From an uncultured Phascolarctobacterium sp. (GTDB lineage Bacteria; Bacillota; Negativicutes; Acidaminococcales; Acidaminococcaceae), in contig URXA01000004.1 in NCBI GenBank assembly GCA_900551745.1, positions 1-64,000 of the forward strand: DNA of 64,000 nucleotides. The letters are read 5' to 3'. Of this stretch, positions 17,892 to 26,517 are shown piece after piece. The position numbers and the translations under genes are program-made. Position 1 is the stretch's first letter. Every line of letters starts with the position of its first letter. Under the pieces are notes generated by a model. That model ran no database searches. It saw nothing but the letters and a program-made list of their open reading frames with translations, and had not been told where the DNA came from.

Positions 17892-18576
17892 AAATACATT
17901 GCGCGTTTTAATTATTGATGATGAACCCGCAATCAGAAAGCTTTTAAAAATATCAATGCAGGCCTACGGCTATGAGCTGGGTGAAGCTGCTATAGGGCAG
18001 GACGGGCTGTTAATGGCGGCCTCCTTCAGGCCGGATATTATTTTGGTTGACCTGGGGCTGCCTGATATGGACGGTAAAGCAGTTGTGAAGGCTCTGAGGG
18101 AATGGTCGGAAACGCCGATCATTGTCTTGACGGCGCGTGAGCAGGAACAGGAAAAAATTGCCGCCTTAGATGTCGGGGCTGATGACTATGTGACTAAACC
18201 CTTTGGCATGGGTGAGCTGATGGCCAGAATGAGAGTTTGTCTGCGCCGGGCCGGCAATAAAGAAGGAGAACCGATACTGACCTGCGGCGGCTTGCAGCTC
18301 AATCTTCTGGAGCACAGGGTAGTAGTGGAAGGACGCGAAGTAAAGCTGACGCCGACAGAGTATGAGCTGCTTAAGGTGATGCTCAAATATGCCGGACGCG
18401 TGCTGACGCATAAACAGCTGCTGAAAGCCGTCTGGGGTAATGAATATGATACGGATACCCATTATATCAGGATTTATATGCGGCAGCTGCGGCGCAAAAT
18501 AGAACCTGATCCGGCGCAGCCTAAATATCTGATCACCGAAGCGGGGATTGGTTACAGGCTGCTGGGCGGCGAATAA
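17884..18576 (+). CDS. kdpE: Response regulator KdpE
   Basis: An OmpR-class regulator of 230 residues: receiver domain with the acidic pocket DD (12-13), phosphoacceptor D56 in LVDLGLPD and K105-region TKPFGM, then a winged-helix DNA-binding domain (LTPTEYELLKVM ... YIRIYMRQLRRKIE). It activates kdpFABC when phosphorylated by KdpD. A GTG at 17875 would add three residues; ATG 17884, 6 nt after GGTG, is preferred. A likely binding site is the TTTTTACA repeat at 10543. Confidence 0.95.
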   Translation: MTENTLRVLIIDDEPAIRKLLKISMQAYGYELGEAAIGQDGLLMAASFRPDIILVDLGLPDMDGKAVVKALREWSETPIIVLTAREQEQEKIAALDVGADDYVTKPFGMGELMARMRVCLRRAGNKEGEPILTCGGLQLNLLEHRVVVEGREVKLTPTEYELLKVMLKYAGRVLTHKQLLKAVWGNEYDTDTHYIRIYMRQLRRKIEPDPAQPKYLITEAGIGYRLLGGE

Positions 18577-18589
18577 ATTTCAGATAGAA

Positions 18590-18622
18590 AAAAGGACTAT
18601 TTCGTTAAGAAATAGTCCTTTT
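18590..18622. terminator. Bidirectional terminator between convergent genes
   Basis: A perfect 14-bp stem (18590-18603 with 18609-18622), loop GTTAA, flanked by A-run and T-run on opposite sides. It ends kdpE on the plus strand and the small gene at 18646 on the minus strand. Confidence 0.9.
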
Positions 18623-18645
18623 GCTTTAATTATTCTATATCTTGT

Positions 18646-18828
18646 TCAAAATAATTGTTCGATAAAGCCCGGCGGCAGCACTCCAAAAAGATCTGCCAGC
18701 ATGTACATGGAGAAAAACAGCGTAACTGTAAATGCTACTGTATAAGCAATTTCTTTTTTTGCAGCGTTGGCATAAACACCGCGGATAGAACAGAAAAAGA
18801 TCAAAGTCCAAATGATTTTAGCCGTCAT
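18646..18828 (-). CDS. Small membrane protein of unknown function after iadA
   Basis: A protein of 60 residues with two hydrophobic stretches (about 4-19 and 27-50), so probably an inner-membrane protein. AAAGGAG lies 7 nt before the ATG, which strongly supports translation despite its size. It starts 12 nt after the iadA stop and is likely cotranscribed with it. No family recognised; it could be an accessory to peptide or amino acid handling. Confidence 0.7.
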   Translation of the reverse strand: MTAKIIWTLIFFCSIRGVYANAAKKEIAYTVAFTVTLFFSMYMLADLFGVLPPGFIEQLF

Positions 18829-18840
18829 AATTTAGCTCCT

Positions 18841-19989
18841 TTAGTTTTCAAAAGTTCCCTTGACAACAGCCTGCCCTGCGTCTACCATCAGGCGGCCCCT
18901 GACAAAAACTTTATTTAAGGTCAGGTCGTCGTTCCAAACGATCAGGTCAGCGTCTTTACCTACGGCAATACGGCCTTTGTCTTCAAGCTTCAGGGCATCG
19001 GCAACATTGCAGGTTATCAGCTGTAATGCTTTGTCAAAGGGCAATACGCCGGCTTTGACGATACTCAGCATTTCTTCGTATAGATAACGTGGCGCAGCGG
19101 CAGTCAGCCCGATCAGTTCATTGTTTTCGTTAAATTTAGGCATGCTGCCGTTACCATCGCTGCTCAAGGTCAGACGTTCCAAAGGTACGCCTGCGTCTAA
19201 AGCCTGTTTAACAGCCTGAGGCACAGGGATAGCACTGCCTGTCATGCCGCAGGTCAGATCAATAATACCGCCCTGCAGTGCGAATTGGATAGTCTGTTTG
19301 TAAAGCATGGGATTTCGGTTGACATGGGTAGGACGGAATACACTGATCGGCAGCTCTGTAGTTTCAAGGATCTCAAGAACCGGTTCCAGACCGCGTTTAC
19401 CGTCGCCCATATGGATGTGCAGCACGCCGGCTTTGCCGCTCAGCATACCACCGATACGGGCTTCTGCTGCCAGGCTGGCATAAGCCTGTGTGCTGGGCAT
19501 AGATGAACGGTGATCGCTCATTGCGACCTTGCCGCCCAATATTTTGTCGATCAAAACGATGTCACTGCGCAGATTGCCGGTAATATGCCCGCTGTCAGCA
19601 GGATAGGCCCCGGAATAGATCCAGGTGGAAAGACCTTCTTCTTCCAGGCCGCGGGCTTTCGCCAGCAGATTTTCCATACTGCGGGTCACGCCGTCAGTGC
19701 CAAGCAGCCCGATTACTGTCGTAGTACCTGCCGTTGTCAGCTGTGACAGCTGGATTTCAGGTACGCGTGTAGCAAAGCTGCCTTCGCCGCCGCCACCCGT
19801 AATATGGATATGCTGGTCAATAAAGCCAGTAGTGACTTTAGCGCCGCTGACGTCAATAACAGTACAGTCAAAAGGCAACGCTCCGATCGACGGAGCCATA
19901 TGAACGATTTTACGTCCGGCCAGCAGGAGATCCTGACAGCCTGCATCGGCAGGAGCGTAAACATGAGCATTTTTTATGAGTGTAAACAT
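18841..19989 (-). CDS. iadA: Isoaspartyl dipeptidase
   Basis: An amidohydrolase-fold enzyme of 382 residues that cleaves beta-aspartyl (isoaspartyl) dipeptides arising from protein ageing. TGFIDQHIHITGGGGEG supplies the HxH metal pair plus the substrate-binding loop, VLHIHMGDGKRG and FRPTHVNRN give later His ligands, and LSSDGNGSMP carries the catalytic Asp. An upstream frame exists, but GGAGG lies just before the ATG at 19989, so that start is chosen. The small membrane gene follows. Confidence 0.95.
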   Translation of the reverse strand: MFTLIKNAHVYAPADAGCQDLLLAGRKIVHMAPSIGALPFDCTVIDVSGAKVTTGFIDQHIHITGGGGEGSFATRVPEIQLSQLTTAGTTTVIGLLGTDGVTRSMENLLAKARGLEEEGLSTWIYSGAYPADSGHITGNLRSDIVLIDKILGGKVAMSDHRSSMPSTQAYASLAAEARIGGMLSGKAGVLHIHMGDGKRGLEPVLEILETTELPISVFRPTHVNRNPMLYKQTIQFALQGGIIDLTCGMTGSAIPVPQAVKQALDAGVPLERLTLSSDGNGSMPKFNENNELIGLTAAAPRYLYEEMLSIVKAGVLPFDKALQLITCNVADALKLEDKGRIAVGKDADLIVWNDDLTLNKVFVRGRLMVDAGQAVVKGTFEN

Positions 19990-20295
19990 AGCTACCTCCA
20001 TCAATATATAAATTAACTATTATCAATTCGCTTTAGCTGCGTATAATTCCTGCTGCCAACCAAGATTTTCTGCAGTGAAAGTAAAAAAAACTGTCGTTTT
20101 TGACATCGGGGAGTAGTAGATTCTGGTGGGAATGATGGAAATAGTGTTGTGCTCATATTTAGCAAATATATATTTTGGGGGTGATTTATTATCAATTGCA
20201 AGCTAATAAAATATATTATTTTAAAAAATAATATTTACTTTATGGCGAATATATGGTTAAATTCAAATGAGAAGAGAATTTAGGAGCGTTCGAAC

Positions 20296-21117
20296 GTGAA
20301 AAGACAAGCAGGCTTTACTTTAGTTGAATTGGTGATTGTTATCGCAGTGCTGGGAATTTTAGCAGGGCTGGCGATTCCGTATTTTATGGAAGCACGCGAG
20401 GAAGCGGCGAAAAAGGAATGTCTGGCTAACCGGACGCAGATTTTGCGGATGTTCCACGCTCAGCAGGCGTCGAACTACAACGGGACACTGGTGGGATTTC
20501 TGACTGAAGTTGTAAAAGAGCCCAACGATAATAAATATTTTAATTTTGTCCCTAAATGTGCCGATAATGGCACTTACAGCGTCAGTAATGAAATAGTGGT
20601 CTGTTCTATTGCTGAGCATAATGAAGCTAATGGCAGCGGTGATTCCAGTGTTATAGATAATATTACGAATGGCTTTCAAGAATTTCTTGATAAGTACGGC
20701 GCTATGACAGATCAGCAACTGAAGGATCTGGGCTGGTGGCCAACTTATGCCTCTGGTGCATTAGTAAAGACCAATGATGGTTTTAGAGAAGCTTATTATA
20801 AAGAAAAAGGAAAATGGCCCAGCGGAGTAGATTTAAATGGCAATACGATTTATTTTAAATTTCACTTAACTGCGGATGGCAGTTTTCTGACCTATGCAAA
20901 TGGTAATGGCGATTTTAAAAACAGTGGAGATTGGGGCACTAATTATATATACGATTCTGCAGCTAAAAAATGGTATTATAGTTCCCGAGAAACAAATTTA
21001 GGTGGTATTTCCAACAGTGTTGATAAAGGTGGGAAAACGGAAGCGCAGATAATTGAGAAAATAAAAAATGAAGGCTGGGAAGAAGTCACCCTTACCGGCA
21101 ATACTTTCAGCAAATAA
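20296..21117 (+). CDS. Type IV pilin-like protein, orphan
   Basis: A protein of 273 residues with a class III signal: MKRQAG then FTLVELVIVIAVLGILAGLA, giving prepilin peptidase cleavage after Gly6 and Glu at position 5 of the mature protein. The rest is a soluble domain rich in Asn, Gly and Lys. No pilus assembly genes are in the window, so it depends on machinery elsewhere or is a minor pseudopilin. GTG 20296 follows AGGAG by 9 nt. The 290-bp gap upstream (20005-20295) is AT-rich with an AATAATATT inverted repeat around 20205-20236 and no gene. Confidence 0.85.
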   Translation: MKRQAGFTLVELVIVIAVLGILAGLAIPYFMEAREEAAKKECLANRTQILRMFHAQQASNYNGTLVGFLTEVVKEPNDNKYFNFVPKCADNGTYSVSNEIVVCSIAEHNEANGSGDSSVIDNITNGFQEFLDKYGAMTDQQLKDLGWWPTYASGALVKTNDGFREAYYKEKGKWPSGVDLNGNTIYFKFHLTADGSFLTYANGNGDFKNSGDWGTNYIYDSAAKKWYYSSRETNLGGISNSVDKGGKTEAQIIEKIKNEGWEEVTLTGNTFSK

Positions 21118-21140
21118 CATAATTTGATAGATTAAACAGT

Positions 21141-21170
21141 AAAGCTCAGCGCTTCAGCGCTGAGCTTTTA
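21141..21170 (+). terminator. Intrinsic terminator after the pilin-like gene
   Basis: A perfect 12-bp stem (21141-21152 with 21157-21168), loop TTCA, followed by T-rich sequence. Confidence 0.9.
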
Positions 21171-21193
21171 TTTATATCCGGATATGATTTACA

Positions 21194-21229
21194 ACAAAAA
21201 CACCCTTCTTTATTATAAAGAAGGGTGTT
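21194..21229 (-). terminator. Terminator of the tRNA unit
   Basis: The stem AACACCCTTCTTTA (21199-21212) with its complement (21216-21229) is followed on the minus strand by TTTTTG. It lies 10 nt after tRNA-Phe. Confidence 0.9.
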
Positions 21230-21238
21230 GCTCTTTGA

Positions 21239-21314
21239 TGGTGCCTCAGCACAGAATCGAACTGTGGACACAAGGATTTTCAGTCCTTTGCTCTACCAAC
21301 TGAGCTACCGAGGC
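21239..21314 (-). tRNA. tRNA-Phe (GAA)
   Basis: A 76-nt cloverleaf on the minus strand with the anticodon GAA in CTGAAAATC, the D-arm AGCTCAGTTGGTAGAGC, the T-arm GTTCGATTC and an encoded CCA end (21239-21241). Acceptor pairs GCCTCGG with CTGAGGC. Confidence 0.96.
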
Positions 21315-21318
21315 AAAA

Positions 21319-21395
21319 TGGCGACCCGGATGGGACTCGAACCCACGACCTCCGCCGTGACAGGGCGGCATTCTAACCAACTGAACCACCGGGCC
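21319..21395 (-). tRNA. tRNA-Asp (GTC)
   Basis: A 77-nt cloverleaf on the minus strand with the anticodon GTC in CTGTCACG, the T-arm GGTTCGAGTCC and an encoded CCA end (21319-21321). It lies 4 nt before tRNA-Phe and is first in the transcript. Confidence 0.96.
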
Positions 21396-21414
21396 ATTCA
21401 AACCATGTAGGCAT

Positions 21415-21443
21415 ATTATATGGCATTTACATCAAGATGTCAA
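21415..21443 (-). promoter_or_regulatory. Promoter of the tRNA-Asp/tRNA-Phe unit
   Basis: Read on the minus strand, TTGACA (21443-21438) and TATAAT (21420-21415) are separated by 17 bp: a full consensus promoter, as expected for stable RNA. Confidence 0.93.
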
Positions 21444-21473
21444 GAGTTTCAGACAATAAATTTATTACATTCG

Positions 21474-22145
21474 TTACGCTTTGCCAAGTTTTTGCAATGC
21501 CTCTTCCAGATTATTATCCAGCAGATTTTCCAGATCTTTTAAATTTCGGCAATCAAATTCATGTGTTATTCCTGTCATAAACCGTTTTTTCGTTTCAGCA
21601 AAAAACTCATCGCGGAAACTATTATAGAAAAACACCAGCTGATTACCATGTTCAAAGTCACTGTAATCAATAAAAAGCGTTGAACCATTGATATAATCGA
21701 TGGGATTGTCAGGAGTTATATACAATTCAAAAGCACCTATTTTCTGCGGCAGCTTGCCGGTGTACGCCCAGTTCAGAAGTCCGGCTTCCTCTATCAAGGT
21801 TCCCATCTGATGTTTCTTTTCCCTGTTCACATCAGCTAAAAGCTCCGGCAGCTTCTCGTTCATCATTTTAGCAAATTTATCCCTGTCGCGGCAAAAATAG
21901 CGAATATCTCTGAACGTATGCATGCCAATCGTTTTTACAGGCACATAATCAAAGGTTTCCGAAGTATAAATCAAATCAAGCTTGCTGTGCATTGCTTCAT
22001 TACTATATGAAGCAATCGTTAGGATCTGGCCGTCGATCCCTTGTCCCATTGTTAACTTAAAACCATCTATTTCCTGCGGCAGTTCTTTTAAAAACTCCCA
22101 CTCGCCAAGCTGTGCCTCTATCTCTGTGATTTTAGGCTGTCCCAT
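21474..22145 (-). CDS. Protein of unknown function
   Basis: An acidic, soluble protein of 223 residues that I do not recognise. The N-terminal half has LGEWEFLKELPQEIDGFKLT and the middle LPQKIGAFELYITPDNP; the repeated LPQ-IG/DGF/AF pattern hints at an internal duplication of one domain (about residues 10-110 and 125-215). GAGGTG precedes the ATG. It stands alone between the tRNA promoter and the receptor operon; no context suggests a role. Confidence 0.75.
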   Translation of the reverse strand: MGQPKITEIEAQLGEWEFLKELPQEIDGFKLTMGQGIDGQILTIASYSNEAMHSKLDLIYTSETFDYVPVKTIGMHTFRDIRYFCRDRDKFAKMMNEKLPELLADVNREKKHQMGTLIEEAGLLNWAYTGKLPQKIGAFELYITPDNPIDYINGSTLFIDYSDFEHGNQLVFFYNSFRDEFFAETKKRFMTGITHEFDCRNLKDLENLLDNNLEEALQKLGKA

Positions 22146-22224
22146 GCTAACACCTCACTATCCTGTTGTGCTCAATTACTAAGCTATAATTTATTATTGT
22201 AGCACAAATGCACTGCTGATAGCA

Positions 22225-22254
22225 AAGAAAGCTGCTGCTCAAAGGCAGCAGCTT
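22225..22254 (-). terminator. Hairpin after the TonB receptor
   Basis: GCTGCTGC (22231-22238) pairs with GCAGCAGC (22245-22252); on the minus strand it is followed by TTTCTTT. Confidence 0.6.
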
Positions 22255-22276
22255 GTCCAAATCCTGCATAAAATTT

Positions 22277-24133
22277 TTAGAAGGTCATTTCCGCACCGAC
22301 ACGCCACAACCGTCCGGAATAGCGCATACTGGTAATCTTTTTATCAAAAAGATTATCGATGCCGGCATAAGCACGATATTTATCGCCCCAGCGTTTATTA
22401 ACGACAAAATTAAACGTATTGATGCTGTGGTCTTCACTATCTGCCCTATAATCAGAATACCACTTATTCCAGGCAGTAATATTCCATTCCTGTTTTACAG
22501 GCTCTGTCCACATCAATTTTGCTGTATAAGTATTACGGGCGCTGTAATTCAAACGTGTATTAGTCTTATCATTCATAGCATCCAGATAATCATAATTACC
22601 GATTACTGTAAAACCATTTCCCAAATCATGCTTGATTTCAAATTCAACACCCTCTGAAGAAGACTTTTCTATGTTCATATATTGATAATTAGGCGCTAAA
22701 CTGTAATCCATAGCAATGGCATCAGTCTTTTTGTTTTTAAAATATGTCAATTTAACTGCAGTATCATCGCCAAATTCCTGTTCATATGATAACTCATAGC
22801 CCTTTGATTTTTCAGGACGCAGATTGGGATTGGAATAAGTACCATATAATTCTGAAATAGACGGCGCTCTATAACCCTCTCCATAATTAGCTTTAAACCT
22901 TGAGGCCTCTGTAAAGGAATATGTCGCGCCAATATTCGGAGAAGTCTCGCTGCCAAAGCTATCATGGTGATCATAGCGAACAGCCGGAATCAGCAATAGT
23001 TTCTCGCCCAGTTTCAGTTCATCATGTATAAATAAAGAATACTGATCGGAACTTTCATCAATACTGCTGTCTTTGCGGCCGTCAGTTCTGAACTCGCCGC
23101 CAAAAGTCAAACGGTTATTACTGTCTAACCTGATCGTATCACGAGCTTCAATATTCCAAAAATTAAATTTTGAGCTTCCCACACTGTTTGCGCTCATAGC
23201 ACTGGTAACATCTTTTTTTAATTCACCGTAAGTTGCGCTTAGCATATAATTGCTGTTATCATTCTGTCCGTTATAAGTAAGGCTGGCACTTTTTCTATCT
23301 ACATTATATATACCTAAATAAGAAAAAGGACCGCTGGCACTGGTAAATTTTTTAAACTGCTGATTGGTATTCTCATAGTCCAGATACAAATTTAAACTGT
23401 TGTTTTGATCCATTTCATAATCTACATCTAAGCTATAATTTTGGGTCGGTCCAAAATATTTACTCATATTGGCATCATCCCATTTAAAATAGCGGACTTT
23501 AGTAAAGTTAGCATCAAAAGCAGCGCTTAACTTACCGTCTTTGCCGCTGTCAAAATGGTAATAATTACTCATTTCACGACTATTTGTAGCTACACCTGCA
23601 GTCATTGATTTTTTTTCAGGTTTTTTCGTAATAATATTAATAACACCAGCTGATGCCTCTGATCCATATAATGCACCTGATGGCCCGCGAAGCACTTCGA
23701 TTCGGTCTATATTATTCACATTCAGCCGTGACAGCACATAGGTATTAGTAGAAACCTGGCCATACCCTTCGCCGGGAATCCGACGCCCGTTAAGCAAAAC
23801 CAAAACATCATTTTTCCCACTTCCTCTGATTCCCAAAGTGTGTCCTACACCTGCAGCTTCCGGTATTTCTACGTTAGTCGCCGTACGTAAGGCATCTATA
23901 ACATTGGTTGCACCTATATTCTGGATATCCTCTTTTGTTATAACTTCCACGCTCTGAGGAACTTCTTTTTTGCTCAGTTCTGTACGGGTAGCAGTTACCA
24001 CATACTCATCTAAAGTAAATTTCTGCGGTTGTTCGGCATATGCCGCTGTGCCCCCCCAAATGACATTTGTACCAACAACTAATGTCATCAGTATTTTCCT
24101 GTTAAAAAATTGTTTGTTCTTTATTTTCATCAT
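22277..24133 (-). CDS. TonB-dependent outer-membrane receptor, BtuB/FepA type
   Basis: A protein of 618 residues: signal peptide (ending near TAAYA), TonB-box-like DEYVVTATR, plug domain (about 45-160; VLLNGRRIPG, IEVLRGPSGALYGSEASAGVINIITKK in two pieces), and a 22-strand barrel ending in the aromatic residue of VGAEMTF. It imports a chelate across the outer membrane using TonB. It begins 19 nt after the chaN-like stop, so the two form an operon, which points to haem or iron. A run of 7 G (24051-24057) lies in the signal-peptide codons; a change of one base would shut the frame at a nearby stop. The present frame is open. Confidence 0.93.
   Translation of the reverse strand: MMKIKNKQFFNRKILMTLVVGTNVIWGGTAAYAEQPQKFTLDEYVVTATRTELSKKEVPQSVEVITKEDIQNIGATNVIDALRTATNVEIPEAAGVGHTLGIRGSGKNDVLVLLNGRRIPGEGYGQVSTNTYVLSRLNVNNIDRIEVLRGPSGALYGSEASAGVINIITKKPEKKSMTAGVATNSREMSNYYHFDSGKDGKLSAAFDANFTKVRYFKWDDANMSKYFGPTQNYSLDVDYEMDQNNSLNLYLDYENTNQQFKKFTSASGPFSYLGIYNVDRKSASLTYNGQNDNSNYMLSATYGELKKDVTSAMSANSVGSSKFNFWNIEARDTIRLDSNNRLTFGGEFRTDGRKDSSIDESSDQYSLFIHDELKLGEKLLLIPAVRYDHHDSFGSETSPNIGATYSFTEASRFKANYGEGYRAPSISELYGTYSNPNLRPEKSKGYELSYEQEFGDDTAVKLTYFKNKKTDAIAMDYSLAPNYQYMNIEKSSSEGVEFEIKHDLGNGFTVIGNYDYLDAMNDKTNTRLNYSARNTYTAKLMWTEPVKQEWNITAWNKWYSDYRADSEDHSINTFNFVVNKRWGDKYRAYAGIDNLFDKKITSMRYSGRLWRVGAEMTF
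24051..24057 (-). repeat. G7 homopolymer in receptor signal-peptide codons
   Basis: Seven C on the plus strand (G on the coding strand) within ATT TGG GGG GGC. Same position in the gene as the tracts of the giant fusion genes. With six G the frame would stop about 13 codons later. Confidence 0.9.
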
Positions 24134-24152
24134 AATACCCTTCCTCTGATCA

Positions 24153-25055
24153 TTATTCTTTTTCTACTCTTGGAAAATAAATAATATATTCGCCGTCATT
24201 TTTATCATCAGCATAGGTTTTCATATAGTTTTTAGATTCCGGCATATCCTTAGGCGTAATTACACCTACTTTTAACGCCGGATTCAATGCTTCCAATTTT
24301 TCGACAGTTCCCAAATGTCCGTCAGAATGGAAGCAGCCGTTGACATGAAAAATTACTTTATCCTGATTATCCTGCCAATAATAAAAAATACTTTCCGCCA
24401 TCTTGTCATCTTTTATGCACTGTGCGGCAAATACCTGATCTATCCGTTCCTGTGGAATTCGCATCGGTGTTTGCCCCTTAGTCATATAAGCAGCAAACTT
24501 CTCTTTATACTTTCCTGCAGGCGCATAGGTCCTGACCGGTAAATATTGCTTATCCTGCTCTGCTACTGCAGCTAAAGTGCCCTCTTTAGCCAATTTTGCT
24601 GCTAAAAAACGTGGTATGTTGCTGGCTAAGACTGGCAGTTTATGTTTTTTTGCAAATTCTACCAGCTGACGGTAATCTGTTTTATATCTCGGCCAGGGAC
24701 GCGATTTTGCCAGAAATTCATCCTCCGTAATTTTACCGTCTAAATACTCATTTAAAACGGACTGGTTATCTGCCTCAAACATTTCCAGTGACAAAACCAG
24801 CTTGTCACCATGAATGGCATACAGTTGCTGCAGCATTTCATATTCCAGTTCATGCAGTACATCCTGGTCATGAAATTCACCGAAAAAAACTACATCATAA
24901 TCAACAAAGTTTTCAGCCATCTCAGCAAGCGTAACCGCTTTTCTATCTGCCGCAGAAATAATTACCGTATCTTTTACTGTTGGCAATGCGGCATGTGCTG
25001 ATTCTGCCATACTCATAATGAGGCACATGCATAAAAATTTTAAAAACCGTTTCAT
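24153..25055 (-). CDS. chaN: ChaN-like haem-binding/iron-regulated protein
   Basis: An exported protein of 300 residues with a signal peptide ending at SAHA. YDVVFFGEFHDQDVLHELEYE and LVLSLEMFEADNQ are hallmarks of the ChaN/Haem_bd_uptake family, whose Campylobacter member binds haem cofacially and partners an outer-membrane receptor. FHVNGCFHSDGHLGT near residue 240 is also typical. No clear lipobox is seen, so it may be periplasmic rather than lipid-anchored. It is first in an operon with the TonB receptor. AGGGGGAG precedes the ATG. Confidence 0.85.
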   Translation of the reverse strand: MKRFLKFLCMCLIMSMAESAHAALPTVKDTVIISAADRKAVTLAEMAENFVDYDVVFFGEFHDQDVLHELEYEMLQQLYAIHGDKLVLSLEMFEADNQSVLNEYLDGKITEDEFLAKSRPWPRYKTDYRQLVEFAKKHKLPVLASNIPRFLAAKLAKEGTLAAVAEQDKQYLPVRTYAPAGKYKEKFAAYMTKGQTPMRIPQERIDQVFAAQCIKDDKMAESIFYYWQDNQDKVIFHVNGCFHSDGHLGTVEKLEALNPALKVGVITPKDMPESKNYMKTYADDKNDGEYIIYFPRVEKE

Positions 25056-25115
25056 TTTAACTCCCCCTAAAATTTCCTTATAACGAATACTAAAATAACA
25101 GCAGCGGCAGCCCCC

Positions 25116-25140
25116 TTTTACTATAAAAATATAGTATAAA
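25116..25140 (-). promoter_or_regulatory. AT-rich dyad upstream of chaN
   Basis: ACTATA-AAAA-TATAGT (25120-25135), extended by flanking T and A runs, lies 60 bp before the chaN start. It contains a TATACT on the minus strand that could serve as a -10. A candidate operator for an iron-type repressor; no consensus match is claimed. Confidence 0.4.
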
Positions 25141-25203
25141 ATCTTTCAGGGACATAACTCCCAGGTATTTAGCCTGTCCAGAAAGATCTTTCTTATACAT
25201 CAA

Positions 25204-25219
25204 GTTAGCTTTCGCTAAC
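25204..25219. repeat. Palindrome GTTAGC-n4-GCTAAC
   Basis: GTTAGC-TTTC-GCTAAC. The same arms occur at 8029-8044 and 31471-31486 with different loops. Two of the three flank the metal-uptake operons. Confidence 0.7.
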
Positions 25220-25226
25220 CTTTTAT

Positions 25227-25280
25227 CTTTAAGTATCCCCTCAAGTATTACATCTTGAGGGGATACTTAAAGTTTTTATT
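25227..25280. terminator. Strong 19-bp hairpin after the nitrogenase-like operon
   Basis: A perfect 19-bp stem (25227-25245 with 25254-25272) starts 10 bp beyond the last stop codon. The T-run (25273-25280) is on the plus strand; on the minus strand, the direction of the operon, the tail is ATAAAAGG. It may stabilise the mRNA 3' end or terminate inefficiently. Confidence 0.7.
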
Positions 25281-25281
25281 A

Positions 25282-26517
25282 TTAAGCTAAAGTCTGATAA
25301 TATGCCTCGATAGATTCCAGTAAGAAATCTGTCCCCTTTTCGCCAAGCAACGGTAAATGTGTCGCTATCTGAGCTCCGTCAATAAAAGGAGCGCTTACTC
25401 TCACTACGACATTACTGCTATCGCAAAGCCTGTGCGAAACATCGTCTGCCAGAACAAGTGTCTTCTGCATTTTTTTTAATATTTCAATTTTTTCTTTTTC
25501 CAAAGATATATACTGAATATCCAACTCAGGCTCAACGATACTTTTTAAAGAATGGCTGCAAAGTTTATACTTAACATCGATCCCTACAGACCGAAGAAAA
25601 GCACTCACCCCTTTAACCAAATCATACTCGCCGATCACAGCTGCCTGAGGTGTTTTTTTTCTGCCCATCATCATAGCATACATCTCTAAAGACGCTGTAT
25701 TCTGTGTTTTAAGACGTAATCTGGCGCACATTTTAACGTCAGGTACCTGTCCCAGAATTTTACCGATGTCTTCCAACCATGCCAAAGTTGCTGCATAACC
25801 GTAAGGAGCACTGAAAACAAATGGCATATCAAATTTATTTTTCAGAACTTCTGCTGCCGGTAACCCTTCCTGACGCATTACCAAATTTATTTCAGCTGTG
25901 CCGATATCAGCTATTTCATCAACAGATGTTTCGTGGCACAGGCAGGTATGCATTTCATAACCAAAGGCTTCACGCATCAAGTTCTGCAGCTCCCAGACAT
26001 CCGATGCGGCACGATAACTGCCCATTGACGCGCCAATGATATTAAACATTTTCTTTTTCTTTTTCTGTTCTTTACATGGAAGATTATTGACCAGCAATTT
26101 ATAAACTTCAGTCAGACCTATGCTGTAATCACCCCTAAATCCGCCCTGCTCAAATGCAACCAGCTTAGCCTGAACTTCTTTCTGCATATAATTGCAAACG
26201 CCTTTTATATCAGTACCAATAACTGCGGAAATAGAAGATGCTACGACAAAAATAACTTTTGGTTCATAGCTTTTATCCAATTCGACAATAGCTTCTTCCA
26301 AACGAGTAACATCGCCCATGACCACATCGTCTTCGTTCATATGTGTTGTAAACAGCCTCTGCTGCCAGTCTACTCCTAAAGTTCCATAAAAGCCCATACT
26401 AAAATGAGTTGTCCCGGCCGGGCCATATTCAAGAATGATACTGTCTTTTACGCTGAGCAAACTCCAAATGATACCCATTCTGTCTGACGGAACAGGCAAA
26501 TATCTGCATAAACTCAT
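25282..26517 (-). CDS. Nitrogenase component-1-like subunit, cysteine-poor partner
   Basis: A protein of 411 residues of the NifD/NifK/BchN/BchB superfamily. Support comes from VDEIADIGTAEINLVMRQEG and NKFDMPFVFSAPYGYAATLAWLEDIGK (read in parts), and from its place next to a second component-1-like gene and a NifH-like gene. Where P-cluster cysteines would lie, it has GPAGTTHF and VASSISAVIG without Cys; only Cys4 is near the first position. It overlaps the upstream subunit gene by 4 nt and has AAAGGAG before ATG 26517. Expected to pair with the subunit at 26514-27815. Substrate unknown. Confidence 0.8.
   Translation of the reverse strand: MSLCRYLPVPSDRMGIIWSLLSVKDSIILEYGPAGTTHFSMGFYGTLGVDWQQRLFTTHMNEDDVVMGDVTRLEEAIVELDKSYEPKVIFVVASSISAVIGTDIKGVCNYMQKEVQAKLVAFEQGGFRGDYSIGLTEVYKLLVNNLPCKEQKKKKKMFNIIGASMGSYRAASDVWELQNLMREAFGYEMHTCLCHETSVDEIADIGTAEINLVMRQEGLPAAEVLKNKFDMPFVFSAPYGYAATLAWLEDIGKILGQVPDVKMCARLRLKTQNTASLEMYAMMMGRKKTPQAAVIGEYDLVKGVSAFLRSVGIDVKYKLCSHSLKSIVEPELDIQYISLEKEKIEILKKMQKTLVLADDVSHRLCDSSNVVVRVSAPFIDGAQIATHLPLLGEKGTDFLLESIEAYYQTLA

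Noticed and set aside
21225..21410. A 61-codon frame on the plus strand
   Set aside because: It is antisense to tRNA-Phe and tRNA-Asp.
25056..25200. Fur box upstream of chaN
   Set aside because: There is an AT-rich dyad but no match good enough to the GATAATGATAATCATTATC-type consensus to claim it.
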